NCBI GenBank assembly: GCA_021442155.1
Contig: CM038232.1
Coordinates: forward strand, 65,081,555 to 65,145,554
Direction of reading: 5' to 3'
From: Cymbidium sinense
Taxonomy: Eukaryota; Streptophyta; Magnoliopsida; Asparagales; Orchidaceae
Length of the DNA: 64,000 bases
The translations under genes and the position numbers were made by a program. This document shows, in pieces, positions 36,472 through 48,747 of the stretch. Position 1 is the stretch's first letter. The number at the start of each line of letters is the position of its first letter. A model generated the notes under the pieces. The model did not search any database, was not told the DNA's origin, and saw only the letters and a list, made by a program, of their open reading frames with translations.

Positions 36472-36716
36472 GGGGGATTTACATACATACCCCGCAATTC
36501 TTATGTATTTACATATCTAACACCTAAATTTTATTTTTTTACATATATATAGCACCCTAATTTTTAATATCACATTAAAAATACCATCTTAACTCACTTT
36601 TTAAAAGGAAAATGAACCTTTCAAAGCATAGAAAAATATTAGATAAGTAAATATCTAACTTTAAATGTTAGATATATAAATGCATAAGAATTGTCTGGTA
36701 TGTATGTAAATCATCG
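36472..36716. mobile_element. MITE, copy 2
   Basis: Same family as 25343-25582, with GGGGGATTTACATACATACC at the start and GGTATGTATGTAAATCATCG at the end. The 9-bp TTAATTATA flanks it at 36463-36471 and 36717-36725. Confidence 0.85.
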
Positions 36717-37585
36717 TTAATTATAAAGATCCAATGGGATTAAGTCCATGTGGTTAATTATATTTTGAAATATGAATAAAAAAAATTCTCAATTAAGCAT
36801 GTTTAATCATAATCCTATTTCAACAAGAAGCATGGCTTAAGTAGCTTATTAATATACATGATAATTATACATGCTCAATAGCAAACATGAAAGAATTCAA
36901 AGAGAGAGCAATCAAAGTAGGCATTGAACGAGCATATAGGCATCGAGCAAGCATGATTATGAAAAAGGAAAAGTAAAATGCCATCGTCAATAAAATGAAT
37001 GTGACTTATGATTTATGGGCTTCAAAAGATGCATGTGATATTGTAATAGATAACTAATCATTGCTAATCAATGCACTCTATAAACTCACAAAATTAGTAG
37101 AAGGCATACTAAGTATGTGTCCCAAGGAGTTCTTCTAAGAGAAATCATGATCCAAATATGATTTATTTTAATTCTGGTAATCGATATTTTCTAAATGAGT
37201 GAGCCCTTATGATTAATTATATCATGAATATATTAGATAGTACTCTCAATGAAGGATGAAATCCTCTTGCTAAAGATAAGTTTGAATAGGTAAGTTTGGT
37301 TAGGTGAAAATCAAAATATCCTTGGAGAGATCTATGAATATTAGGTTGATGATAATCAAAGGATATAAGAGTAGGGTATTCCACAAATCAAAAAAGATAG
37401 GCTCAAATATATTATAACGAGCAAGAGAATGAGACCTACGACTCAAACCTATAAAGAGATGTTCATACTAGATTCATGATGCCATGTGGCACCGCTTATG
37501 TTAGGATAAGGGTTAGTGTGGAAATGGAAGATGAACCCAATCAAAATATGGTTCTACCATCTTGAATCATTATAGCTCTTATTTA
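36717..37585. other. Unassigned AT-rich DNA
   Basis: No ORF or repeat partner seen. Confidence 0.4.
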
Positions 37586-37855
37586 GGATCTTTTTGGAAC
37601 AGCTATAGCTATTTGAAAAAATAATAATGGAGATGTTGTAGAAAAATCTGTTGATTAGAAAGAGATGCAGTAGAGCCTATATTTTTTTTTTATTTTCAAA
37701 AAATCAAATCACAGCTTTCTAGCCACCACTGTCGAGAGCTAAGTTAGATTGAAAAATATAACTTTCTCACTACAAATTATTTGAAACACAAGCAGAACGC
37801 AGTGCCCCAATTGGCACTGAGGTGCAGTGTAGTGAGCCAAACACACCCTTAGTTA
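37586..37855. repeat. Dispersed repeat, copy 2 (partner at 27715-27960)
   Basis: Matches copy 1 between 37618 and 37850. It ends 'gagccaaacacaccctta', whose complement (gggtgtgtttggctc) is loosely inverted against 'ggatctttttggaacagc' near the left end, so it may be a MITE with imperfect ends. Confidence 0.5.
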
Positions 37856-39261
37856 GCTAATAAGGAAGTCAACCCAACATGATTAAAAAATTCTTATTAA
37901 CAATCATGAGTTTCATCATCCATGGATACCTTATAAAAAAATTATAATAGCCAATTCTACATACTACAAGATAAACTTCATCAAGATCTCATATTCAATT
38001 ATTTCAAATCATCAAAACCCTAGTCTACTTAGTCATGTGAGGACCTAAGAATCCTTATTAGAAACTACAAGTTATCTCATCCAATTCAATCTACGAACAA
38101 TGGAGAGGAAAAAAATCTAGGCTCGCTAATGGGGAAATGAAGAGTACCTCCTCCATATAAGAAATAAGACACTCAAAATGAGACTTAAAACTTAATCGTA
38201 CCGAATCAAGGGTCCCTTTGACTAGACTTATATCATGCCTTGGTAAGGAATGTCTCTAAGCATCTAAATGCGTAAGTCAAAATGATATAAATCAACAAAT
38301 GCATTGTAAGGCTAATATTCATAAGAAGAGCATGCGGGCGAAGATTTTATTTTAGCTTTCTATGTCATCATAAATCCTAGTTTGTAGACATATACAACAA
38401 GGCCATATCATGATGTGAATTAGTAAGGTTTGTTAATGATGAAGCTATGCATCCAAGTTTCACAAAGATAAGCCAAATGCTCAAGAACCATGTTGTTGGC
38501 GCCTTGGAGAATGCAAGTTCTACGAAGTAGCTGTGGCACTCATCATCTCTCTTTACTAAAGGATGATGTTCGCATTTTTTTAGCAATGAGCATGCTTTTT
38601 AGCAAGCTTATTTGATACCGAATCGCATAGCATCATATGAGTAATAAAAAAAATTTTTTGCGTATGAGATGAATTCTTAAATATAGGCTCACAAATGCAA
38701 TGGCATGCTAGATTATCTCATAAGAAAAAAATGTGAACAAACCAAGAGCTAAAAGATAAAAGATAAATATAATACTTAACAAGGAGCTTATGTCAAGTAG
38801 AATCCTTATGCAATGCGAGTTAACTGGTCTGAGTCTACAGACATGCTTCACAATATAATATGAACCCAAGATATGTGATTGGCAAGGTACGACATGCAAT
38901 AAATGAAAGTGTGCATAGATGTCCACACGTGTGTAAGATGATGCACACGCACTAATGAATGTGTCCAAACATGCATGCATGGACATTAACAATGATAATG
39001 CTTATGCTTTCAATGAATGATGATCTATTATCGAAGAACAATGATGAAATGATGTCCTCAAGAAGGTGGCTCAATGTTTAAGAGGTGTTTCTGAAGAATA
39101 GTTGGATTGTGGATGAACTTGAGTTAGATGTGTGCATACTCTCAAGGTTATGCCGAGTGGTGAGGTCTAAACGGCCATGTTGGTGCTGAGAGTTGAGCAA
39201 GATGGAGTGGGAAGTTTGAAAAAATAGACTTTGTTTTGCAGGTAAAAATATGGAGGTCATC
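37856..39261. other. Unassigned intergenic DNA
   Basis: Several 60-94 codon ORFs on the minus strand (for example 38708-38992) show no domain. The stretch lies beyond the 3' end of the CRIPT-like gene. Confidence 0.4.
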
Positions 39262-39382
39262 AGTCTTGTGGCCTAGTGGTTGATGCTTATGCTCCCATCC
39301 TAGATATAATGAGTTTGAACGAAGGACATAGATTTATGTGAGTATTGTTCTTTGACACTCAAAATGTGGAGGAAAAAAAAAC
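39262..39382 (+). mobile_element. Probable tRNA-derived SINE
   Basis: TGGCCTAGTGGTT at 39269-39281 is a near-perfect polymerase III A box and GAGTTTGAACG at 39311-39321 a degraded B box, 42 bp apart as in a tRNA. An A-run at 39373-39381 could be the tail. It lies just past the 3' end of the CRIPT-like gene. Confidence 0.5.
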
Positions 39383-40059
39383 TTGTAGCAAGTTGGCCAA
39401 ATGATCTTGGGTTGTATCCGCTAATAAGGAACGTGCTAGAACGAGGCTTAATGCTGAGATGTCAATGCCTCAAAATTTAATATCTTCAAGTTCTATTTGA
39501 AGCCTCACATATATAAGTTTAGTATCTAAATCTCTGTAAAGAATATTGCATTAAGTAAGAAGATACCTGGAAATAAAATTACGCAAAGATGTTCATTATC
39601 TAAAAGATGAGTATCATTAAGGCTAGTAATGAAGCCCAAGAAACATAAACATAAAAAGGCACTCACAATCATTGAATCAACCTCATACAGTGTCAGGGGA
39701 TTCACAGACAACCTTATACATTGCTTTGCTTATAGAACTTAGTATCTAGCACCTTCCCACATAGCACATACACAAAAGATACAATATAAAAAATAGATTC
39801 ACAAAAAAAAAGAACCGAGGTATCTATTGATTGTGGAATTAATAATCAAGTCATAATTTAATGCTTTAAATTTTCTTTCCTTCAACCCAAATACAGCTAA
39901 GATAATATTAAATAATCTTTATCTCTCAATTATGAAGACCCAATTGAAATTTTAAGTGCAATAAAGAAAAGAAAGTCATGATTCTATTGTCAGAAACTAT
40001 GGTGAAAAATAAAAAAAGAATATCACTTGTTTGAAAGAACCTACATATATATATATATA

Positions 40060-40300
40060 TATATAGGAAAGATTATATTGTTTGGTGGAAAAGTTAAATA
40101 ATAGGCATGGCATCAAACTAATATTTGACAAAGTTAAAAGATAAAATTATCAAGTTTAATAGGGTTAGTTACTTATTGATAGGATGATTACTATTAAGAT
40201 AAAAATTGGCCAAAGCTTATGCTCTTCAAACTAAATTAGTTTAAGAAAATAATTTTAGTAAGAGATTGATAAACTATTACACATATATCTGCTAAAGGAT
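40060..40300 (+). repeat. Diverged partial copy of the left part of the duplicated segment
   Basis: Matches about 17430-17690 and 53110-53360: 'ggaaagattatattgtttgg', 'gttacttattgataggatga', 'agcttatgctcttcaaacta'. Less similar than copies A and B are to each other. It is preceded by a (TA)n run at 40045-40065. This suggests that this part of the segment belongs to a dispersed repeat family. Confidence 0.7.
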
Positions 40301-40529
40301 TGGGGTCAACAAGTTTGACGCTTCAGGATTTCTATTGATGACCTTTATCAGGCAAATAATAATTGAGCTCTTTCTTGATTGAGAGCCTTGCTCATGTAAG
40401 AATGTGCAAAGCAGCTTATCATACAACAAATCTCACACATCTATTATAAGAAGGTTTATTGTGTTGGAATAGAATGATAGTACAATTTAAATTTATTATG
40501 TGTTTCAAAATAATGCTAGTAACAGTGTC

Positions 40530-43520
40530 ATTGCCAGGGTACCAATCCCCGGATGAGAAAAGTAAAAGGTTGTGTTAGGAAGTTAACAACCAACATAAAA
40601 TTTATCAAAAAAACTATGACATTTATCCTATAATACGTAATGTCAATGCAAGGGTGGTCCCTAGAAACGACATGTCGTATGGCATAAATACAGTGAAAAG
40701 TATGCAAGGGCCGCTACATCGGCACCCAGGTGCAGTGTTAAATAAGTAAGGATTCTGATGTTATGAACGGATGCATGCAAAGAAGTTAGTCTATGAAATT
40801 AGAATTGTGATAGAACTTAGAATATAAGTATTCTTACAAGTAAATAAATGAAATTAATAATATTATGGTTTATAGAAAGATAAATATCTTATGTATGCAT
40901 GAAACTAAATTGGTTGGGAAAAAGGTATAAGAAATTGATAGTTTAGGTTTTAAACTCTAATATACTGGTAGAAATTAAATTATAAATAATATTGATGTAA
41001 TTATAGATAAAAATTTGTAGGATAATATTGTAAAAATTAATAGGATAAGAGATAGAATTATAGCTTTCAAGATTATAATTGATGCTAAGATTATTAAAAA
41101 AGTGTTTATGCCCCTCATGTAAGTTTGAATACGTGCTCAAAAAAAATTTTGAAATTACAAAAGATTAATACAAAGTATACCTCTTAAAGAAAGAATATTT
41201 ATTGGAGAAGATATAAGTAAACATATTGATAGAGTGGTAAAAGAAAGCATTATGTGTTTGGAGTGACTGATGAAGAAGATCATACCATATTGGATTTTAC
41301 TTTAGTTTATGATTTTGAAATTACTAATATTTTATTTCAGAAAAAAGATAAGCATATCATCACTTATAAGAATGGATCTACTAAATGCATTTGATTTCTT
41401 CTTGATAAGAAAAATAGATTATTTAGATTGTAAAGGTTGTAAGGTTACTTCGTGTGAAAATTTAAATACATAGCATCGACTATTGGTTTTGGCTTTTAAA
41501 ATGAAAGATTGAAAGATTAAAAATAAATCGAAATATTGTCCTAGAATTAAGTGAGGATTCTTAAAGAATAATTAAAAAATTTTAAGAGTAAGCTACAAGA
41601 TCTTATAATTTGGGATGTTCATGACGAAGTTAATATTATATGAAAAGAAGTGGCAAGTTGCAAAAAACGTACTTGGAAAATCAAAAGGAAAATCTCTTAT
41701 TATTAAAAATAGTTAATGGTAGAGTCAAAATATACAATAAAATATCAAAAATAAGAAATTTTGTTATAAAATTAGTTTAAATATAAGAGTTCAAAAAATT
41801 GAGAAAGATATATAGTAGCCCACAAGATTCTAAGAAAACAATATGTGATACAATGAGTTTAACAATTAGAGATTTATATAATAGATTGGATACTAAAGAA
41901 AGTGAAAGATATATTTGTAAGTTAGCTAAACAAAAAGATAAGAAAAGTAAAGATTTAATTCACATGAAATGTATTAAGGATGAATATTAAAAAAGTATTT
42001 TTCTTAGAAGAGGAAATTAAATATAAATAGATGAGATATTTTGATAAACTCTCTAATGAAAGTTATGATAATATGATTGACTTTAGTGACCATAGTATCC
42101 TAAATGAAAATAGAGATTTTTACTTTTATCATCGTATTAAGTTGAAGAGATGTCAAAGAAAATGAAGTATGAAGTAATACCTGATGGTATTCCAATATAA
42201 GTGTATAAATATTTAGGAGATCAAGAAATTTTTTAGCTTATTAATCTTTTAATATTATTTTAAAGGCCAAAAAGATGTCAGATAAGTGAAGAAAGAGATT
42301 GTTAGTTCCTTTTTCTAAGAATAAAGGTGATGCACATGATTGTGCAAATTATATAGGTATTAAGTTAATGTATCATACTTTAAAGTTATGGGAGAGTGTA
42401 ATTGAGCATAAGTTATATCAGGATACAAAAATCTGGGTAGGTCTACTATGGATGTTATACATTTGTTGTGAGGTTTGATTAAGGAGGATCTCTATATAAT
42501 ATTTGTTGGAAAACATATGATAAAGTTCCAAGAGAAGTGTTTTAAAGAGTTTTAGAAAAAAAAAAAGAGTTAATAGTGTTTATATTCAAGTCATTAAGGA
42601 TATGTATTTTGTTACTTGTGCTCAAACACATGGAGGATTGACCAAGTATTTTTCTATTTCAGTTGGATTACATCAAGGAACAACTTTAAGCCCATATTAT
42701 TTTTTTTTACTTTTAGCTATAGATGCTCTGATTAGACATTTAGGGAAGTATATTGGTGTATGCCTTTTGCTAATGATATTCCTCTTGTTGATAAGACTAA
42801 AGAGGGAGTTAATAGAAACTTAAATTATGGAGATCAACTTTAAAGTCTAAAGGCTTTCATTTGAAAAGATCTAAAATTGAATACATGTAGTGTAATTTTA
42901 GTTGTAGAAAATATAATGGTAGAGTTGTGACAATTAGTGATTAAGTCATTAAAAAGAGTAAACATTTTAGATATCTTGGGTCTACTATTCAAAGTGATAG
43001 TAAAATAAATGAAGATTGTATTAGTAAAATTCAAGTTGGGTGGTTGAACTAGAGGAATACATTGAGCTTGTTGTGTGATAGAAAAGTACTGCTTAGATTA
43101 ACTGGAAATTTTATAAAGATGGTAGTGATACTTGCAATGTTTTATGGCACAAAATTTTGACCAATAAAAGAAAAGCATAAAATTAAGTGTTGCAGAGATG
43201 AGGAAGCTCGGGAAAAATGAGAAATGAATATATACATGCAAATGTTGGAGTAGCTGCAATGGCAGATAAGATTAGAGAGAGTCACCTTAAATGATTTGAT
43301 CACATAAAACGTCGACATCCCAATAATCCAGTTAGGAGAGTAGATGTATTATAATCAGCATATATTAAAAAAGATAGAGGTAGACTTAAAAAGACTTGGT
43401 TAGAAAGTAAAAAAAAATTTATTTTATTAGAATTAAATGATAATTTAACACTTAATAAGACACAAAAGAGAAGAAGGATTCATGCAGCCGACCACACATA
43501 ATGGGATAAAAGCTTATTGT
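40530..43520 (+). mobile_element. RTE-clade LINE, decayed
   Basis: A non-LTR element in the CRIPT intron. The endonuclease part reads MHETKLVGKKV, GFKLxYTGRN and DRIIAFKII (about 40900-41110), then FGVTDEEDHTILDFTLVYDF (41258-41320). RT is seen in the 42602-42823 frame: VGLHQGTTLSPYYFFLLLAI. In another frame the catalytic box reads MPFANDIPLVDKTKEGVN, so FADD has become FAND. The C-terminal part reads GWLN, LLCDRKVLLRL and MFYGTKF (43030-43160). Many stops and frame changes; inactive. It probably ends near 43520 in a ttgttg phrase. The 5' edge near 40530 is approximate. Confidence 0.85.
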
Positions 43521-43661
43521 TGTAAATTAAGAAGTGAAATGAATAAAGCATGCATAACTACCGGCTTACCTTTCGAATAAGCACATGTATGGCAGTATTT
43601 GGCATCCTGGTGGACTTGTTGTTTACAGATGATGCATTTGGCATTTCCGTAAGGTGTCCAT

Positions 43662-44964
43662 CTGAAAAATAATCCAGGATTGAAGGATGAGAACTAGAGC
43701 ACTAGAGCAAGTAAAAAGAAAAACCAGTAAACATAAGCTAGCACCAGAAATTGGCGACAATGTCACCTTGAAACAAGCAGCTAAATCATTTTAAATAAAT
43801 GGAAGAGAGCACCAATATCATGGATATATGTAAATACAAAAATTCGAGGCATAGATCATGAGATAAAAAAATATATAACCAACTATTCTTATTTATTAGT
43901 GCACAAATAAAGGAATGTCATATCCACAAAGGATACCTAGATACTTTTCCCAAGGGATCCAACCAGAATTTCAATATTACTTCCAATAGTTATCTTGCCT
44001 TGATGAAATCTCTTTAGCAAATGAGTTCCAGATCGCATGGTGAAAGACGGGGAATGTATGTGTCAACATGGATAGCATATGTCCATGGCTGTAACTATAT
44101 CTTTGTTTACGTATGCATGTATGTATGAAGATATACACATTTAAATATGTAAATATACATATATCTACATATGCATGCATGAATTCCTTCATGGATGGAT
44201 CATGCATTGCATGTACACATGGGTGCATACAGTCATGCATGAATGTATGCCTATGTATGAATGCATGGATTTCTTCGCATATATGCATGAGATTTGATTA
44301 ATTCAATATATGGCAAAAGAACTCATTTTCAAAATCCAAATATAACTTTGCGAGTAAGATCTCAAAAAATCCATAGATGAATTAGAGCATGGGTCAGCGT
44401 AAAAATATGATTTCATTAAATCAAGGGGAAAAAAGAAGATATGAAATGAGTTGACCAAACAATGCATAGAAGTTGTCAAGTTACTCATAGCCACCATCAT
44501 CATTATCATTAACCTTAATACAAAAACATTGGCTTTAAAGAATTTACCCAATCATTTTATTCAATAGTATTTGATTGCTCAAGAAAAACACCTTTGAAAA
44601 TCTCCGCCACCTTATAGGATGTTCATTCATTCTTCGTGAGGCGGATTGATTTATATTCAACTTGATATCTCCTAATATTATGTTAGGGTTTGTTTAGATT
44701 TGGGATCTAACTCCTATGAATGGAAGCATTTATAGTTAATTACCCCTCTCACCACAGTAGAAGAGCACACTCTATTAAGGTTAAAAATAAATATAAAATT
44801 ATGATATAAATTGGTATCTTGTGGTGTGGTGTAGATAACTGTTTAAAAAGAAAAAAAATAGGGTAATCCTGATCGAGATCCCATGATTTCGTTGTCCCTG
44901 AACAAATTTACTATAAAAATATTAAGATAGGACAAAACTAAGCCTGCATGAAAGCTCTGCTCGA
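43662..44964. other. Intergenic or intron DNA with an atgc-rich repeat tract
   Basis: Bases 44100-44290 are rich in catgcatg, tatgtatg and atatac phrases, forming many short palindromes. The ORFs at 43977-44288 and 44113-44301 (opposite strands, Met/His/Cys-rich) are products of this tract. The missing upstream CRIPT exons would be expected here or further right; none was found. Confidence 0.4.
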
Positions 44965-45515
44965 TTATAGCTCATTTATGATCATTTAATTAACTAATCA
45001 AATTAGCTTGAATTTTTTCGTAAATACTCGATTGCTAAATGAACAAGCTTGAACAACTTGTTAATCAATTCATTTAAGTTCATGAGTAATATTATTTAAA
45101 GGTCATGAACTACCTCGTTAAAAAGCCCAACTCGATTACGGCTCTATTAAGTCTTCTTTGTGAACAATATTATTTAAAATTTTATTTTTTTAGGCTTAAT
45201 TGATACAGCTCATGTATATTCTCAACAACTACTTACTATCAAGTTTGATAAAGATTTGATTCAAGACTATTTATTTTATTAAATAAGATGGTCATTAATG
45301 AGCTCGATAATCCAATTTGAATTGAGGTCGTGAACAAACTTGAATTGAGCTCGACTCGATAATATTAAATAATATGTGCATGTTCGACTCACCTCGATTC
45401 TTTTGCAGCTCTCGCACACAATGTGACATCTCTACACTTACACGTGATGTGATCCTCGCAAATCTAATGACAATTTTGTCCATCCCAGTGATACGGAACC
45501 TCCATCTTTCAACTC
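44965..45515. repeat. 540-bp dispersed repeat, copy 2 (partner at 28385-28925)
   Basis: Aligned to copy 1 in the same orientation with scattered substitutions and a short extra phrase near 45395 ('cctcgattcttttgcagc'). A tract of unassigned AT-rich DNA with an (AT)n run at 45749-45772 follows to about 46240. Confidence 0.8.
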
Positions 45516-46239
45516 TCATCGATCTCTTGATACCTCCAAAACTGTTGGCAACTCTTAGCTATTTTGTGTCCTAGGTTCTCTTTGATTTTTTTCTTTAAAT
45601 TTTGATTTATTTTACTTCTACTAAAATATATAAAAAAGATCTCTATAATTGATTTTACAACCAATTAAGTAATGCTAAATTTTCCAAACAAGATGTCCTT
45701 TAGAAGTGATTTAAATTTTTAAGTTTTTCTTAAATTATTAATTATTCTATATATATATATATATATATATATTATGTGAAAAAATTGGCTTTTAATGATA
45801 ATTGAAAGTTTTTAAAATTTTGTTTTATCTTTCTATGATTATGGGTGTTCTTAGCTTTGGAGAGCTAATTTGATTTAAAATCCCCTTTAGAGCCTCATGA
45901 GAAATTTCTTAGAGGTCCTTAAATGTCAAGGCATTTATAGGACAAGTAACTTCTTAATTAAGTGCATTAAATCCATTTTATTCAATAATTAATCGCTTTA
46001 TAAATAAAATGAATTAAGTTTCAATTTATTTTTAAGGAACTCTTCTCTATAGTTTACTCTGAAAAATTGTATGACATAAATTTTACAGTTGCTTAAGGTA
46101 TAATTAAACTATTCAAATCAATTTAATCTCTTTTGTATTAGTAGACCTAAACAAATATGCACTCTAATCCTATCATTATATGATTTGCTCTAAATGGGGT
46201 ACCTATTATTACAACACGTGATTACCAGGAGCCATCCTA

Positions 46240-46794
46240 CCTACCTGCCTTAAATCTTAAGATGGAATGTAGGAAAATCTAAGGAGCAGTTTAGTTGTCT
46301 AAAAAAAAGAGTGAAGTATAAAAAATATATATAATATAAAGTGAATATAATATATTTGAATTATTTTTAATTATTTGATTCGAATTATTGGAAAACATAT
46401 AAAGATAAAATAAAGATAATAAATTATCAATCTCATGTCAAATCATCAAGAAGGTTTGTCCTGAATCAATCCAGGGATTTTATTTGGCCTTCCCTAAATG
46501 GGTGTTCTAGAGAGAGAGAGAGAGCATTCTTTTCACAGATGGGATGTGAAAATAAGAACCAACCCCTTAGAATTACCCTATTTATACTTGAGTGCATTTC
46601 ATTTTATTTCACCCCATCATTAAAATAAAATAAAAAAAGTTTGGTCTCTACACATGATAATTCCATTCAAAATTAGTAAGATGCCTCAAAAGCTTAAAAT
46701 TTATTAATCTTTTTTAAACACAAAATTAATAGGTTTAAAAATAAGATAGCTATAATTTAATTTATATATGAGCCTGCATTCAAAATTCTCAACA
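46240..46794 (-). repeat. 3' LTR of a Ty1-copia element (start clear, end approximate)
   Basis: On the minus strand a purine-rich GGAGAT is followed by TGTTGAGAATTTTGAATGCA from 46794, the usual polypurine-tract/LTR junction of plant copia elements (GGGAGATTGTTGAGAAT-like). The other end of the LTR was not fixed; 46240 is an estimate. A (GA)n run lies at 46510-46524. Confidence 0.5.
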
Positions 46795-47189
46795 ATCTCC
46801 TATGCTTGACATATATATTATACATTAAATACTTTAAGAGCTCAATATTTATTATCTTCAAAGAGTGATATCTTTAGACAATTTAGACCATTAATAATAT
46901 TGATATAAAATCAAAATGATATTTATTATAATCTTTTCTATAATAAGACTCATCAGTGATCACTAAATCAATATGATTAATGACATATATCAAGTATGGA
47001 TGTGTAGCATGAAAATTTCATGTAATATGATCATATATCATGCTGAGTTATAAACATAGTTTCATTTATTTATGCTAAACTGCAATTAAAACTACATAAC
47101 TTCATTTCAGAGTTTTCAACTATAAGGTAATAACAATAATTTATTCTGATCAGAAAAATATATTTACAATCATTGAACATTATAAGCAA

Positions 47190-48140
47190 ACTCCCACTAT
47201 GCTGGCATATCATCAAAGTAAGACACTCTCATTTGAGCCACATGCTCATGAAATACTTTAGGTGGTAAACCGTTTGTAAGTGGATCAACAATCATAAAAT
47301 TTATACTAATATGTTAAATAGATACTTGAGAACTCAAAACTCTTTCTTTTACAACAAGAAACTTTATGTCAATATGCTTTAATTTTGACGAACTCCAGTT
47401 ATTTTTTTAGTACAACTCAGCAGCTCTATTATCACAATTTATTTTTTAATGATCTCTCTATTCCATCAAAAATATTTAGCCTAATGATAAAATTTCACAG
47501 TCATATTCCTTGATTTGATGTATCATAACAAGCTATAAATTCTACTTTCATAGTGGAAGAAGCTATAAGTGAATAATTCGTAATTTTCCAAGATATAGCT
47601 CCTCCAGCTAATCAAAAAATATAACCTAAAGTGGATATTCTAGTATCGAGGCCACTAAAATTAGAATCGCAGTACCCAACATAATGAGCTATTAGTGTCA
47701 TAATGATTCTAAAATAGTCTTTCAAAGAAACTAGAGAGAAAGTCTATTTATAATCAATGTCTTCCTTTTGAGTGAAACCTTTAACGACTATACGTGTTTT
47801 ATATCTTTCGACATTGCCTTTTGAACCATGTTTGGTTTTAAAAATCCATTTACAACCACTGAGTTTTACAGATTTAGGCAATTCGACAAGATCCCAAACA
47901 TCATTGTCTTTCATTGATTTCATCTCATCCTCGGTGGTTTCTATCCATTTATGGGAGTTGACACTTTGTTTGACTTGACTAAAAGAGATTAGTCACATTT
48001 CAATCCAATGTCAAACTCATATTCTTGAAGATACACAACATAATCATAAATTACTTTCTTCTGGTAGATTTTTTTAATGGCACTTCAAGGTTATTGTGAT
48101 TCCTCAGTATGAGTGGTAGTTAACTCAAAAATATTTTGAT
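47190..48140 (-). pseudogene. Ty1-copia pol remnant with its RT core deleted
   Basis: The minus strand reads VNSHKWIETTEDEMKSMKDN, VWDLVELPKSVKLSGCKWIF, RYKTRIVVKGFTQKEDIDYK and SLKDYFRIIMTLIAHYV, which is the start of a copia RT. It then jumps straight into the RNase H block: GYCDSNFSGLDTRISTLGYI, LAGGAISWKITNYSLIASST, KHIDIKFLVVKERV and HISINFMIVDPLTNGLPPK. The RT palm, including the YVDD box, is missing at about 47705. Several stops are also present. No LTR was found on the upstream side. Confidence 0.85.
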
Positions 48141-48747
48141 TATTTGTATTTATAACTTCAATAAGATCAGGTAAAATTATCTGATCATTTTTTGTTGTAA
48201 CTATAGAAAGAGTAATAAATTGGAGCTCACATTTAAGAGGTTCAAAGATCAATGATTCAAAGAAATTAAACTAGCTAGCATAATAACAATTAAATTTATT
48301 TTAATATGATTTAGATAAGATAATAGTGATATTTTTCACTATTTCAATATATAATATTTTAATTCAGACACTTCACTTTTAAAATATTTTAAAATAATTC
48401 AAAATTTCAAAATATAGTATCTATTTCAAATTTAAATACTTTTTTTATAGTCATCAAATCAAAATCAAATTATCAAAATTGATTAATATTAGAATCAATC
48501 ATTTTTTATAAATCGTATGATTCACTGATTCATTCGTTTAACTCAATCAGTTCTATGCAAAAATAAATTTATGTTTGGATTGAATTGGCTTGGAGACTTG
48601 TTCAAGATCAAATTGATCAGACCAACCAAGGGATCCAATCCGACTTTTAAAATTATGGTTTCAGCCATTAAAATTTTATGTGTTTTACGTTTGGTTCTAA
48701 GAATTGGTTCTAAACAATCTATCCAGCTACTAAAGGACCATGCGACA
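48141..48747. other. Unassigned AT-rich DNA
   Basis: No domain. The 66-codon + strand ORF at 48571-48771 is not recognised and ends in the promoter-like fragment that follows. Confidence 0.4.

Larger units (their letters stand above)
39714..43661 (-). pseudogene. CRIPT: CRIPT-like gene, two exons recognised, 3' exon damaged
   Basis: The exon at 43661-43570 (92 bp, between TTTTTCAG and GTAAGC) reads WTPYGNAKCIICKQQVHQD then AKYCHTCAYSK. Its two CxxC pairs match the zinc-binding end of the eukaryotic CRIPT family (cysteine-rich PDZ-binding protein; linked to the minor spliceosome in other organisms). The last exon at 39773-39714 reads GKVLDTKFYKQSNV and stop, the family's C-terminus. Before that, CGK lacks one base, giving a frameshift after VCAM, and one codon is missing after the Lys. 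Where the acceptor AG should be, the sequence is TT. The 3.8-kb intron holds an RTE LINE. The N-terminal exons (about 45 residues) were not found to the right. Likely a pseudogene or a fragment, unless the reference has errors. Confidence 0.75.

Noticed and set aside
43977..44301. Overlapping ORFs on both strands, rich in Met, His and Cys
   Set aside because: Both arise from the catgcatg/tatgtatg repeat tract, which reads similarly on both strands.
47772..47978. 68-codon + strand ORF
   Set aside because: Opposite strand of the copia RT start, which has clear homology.
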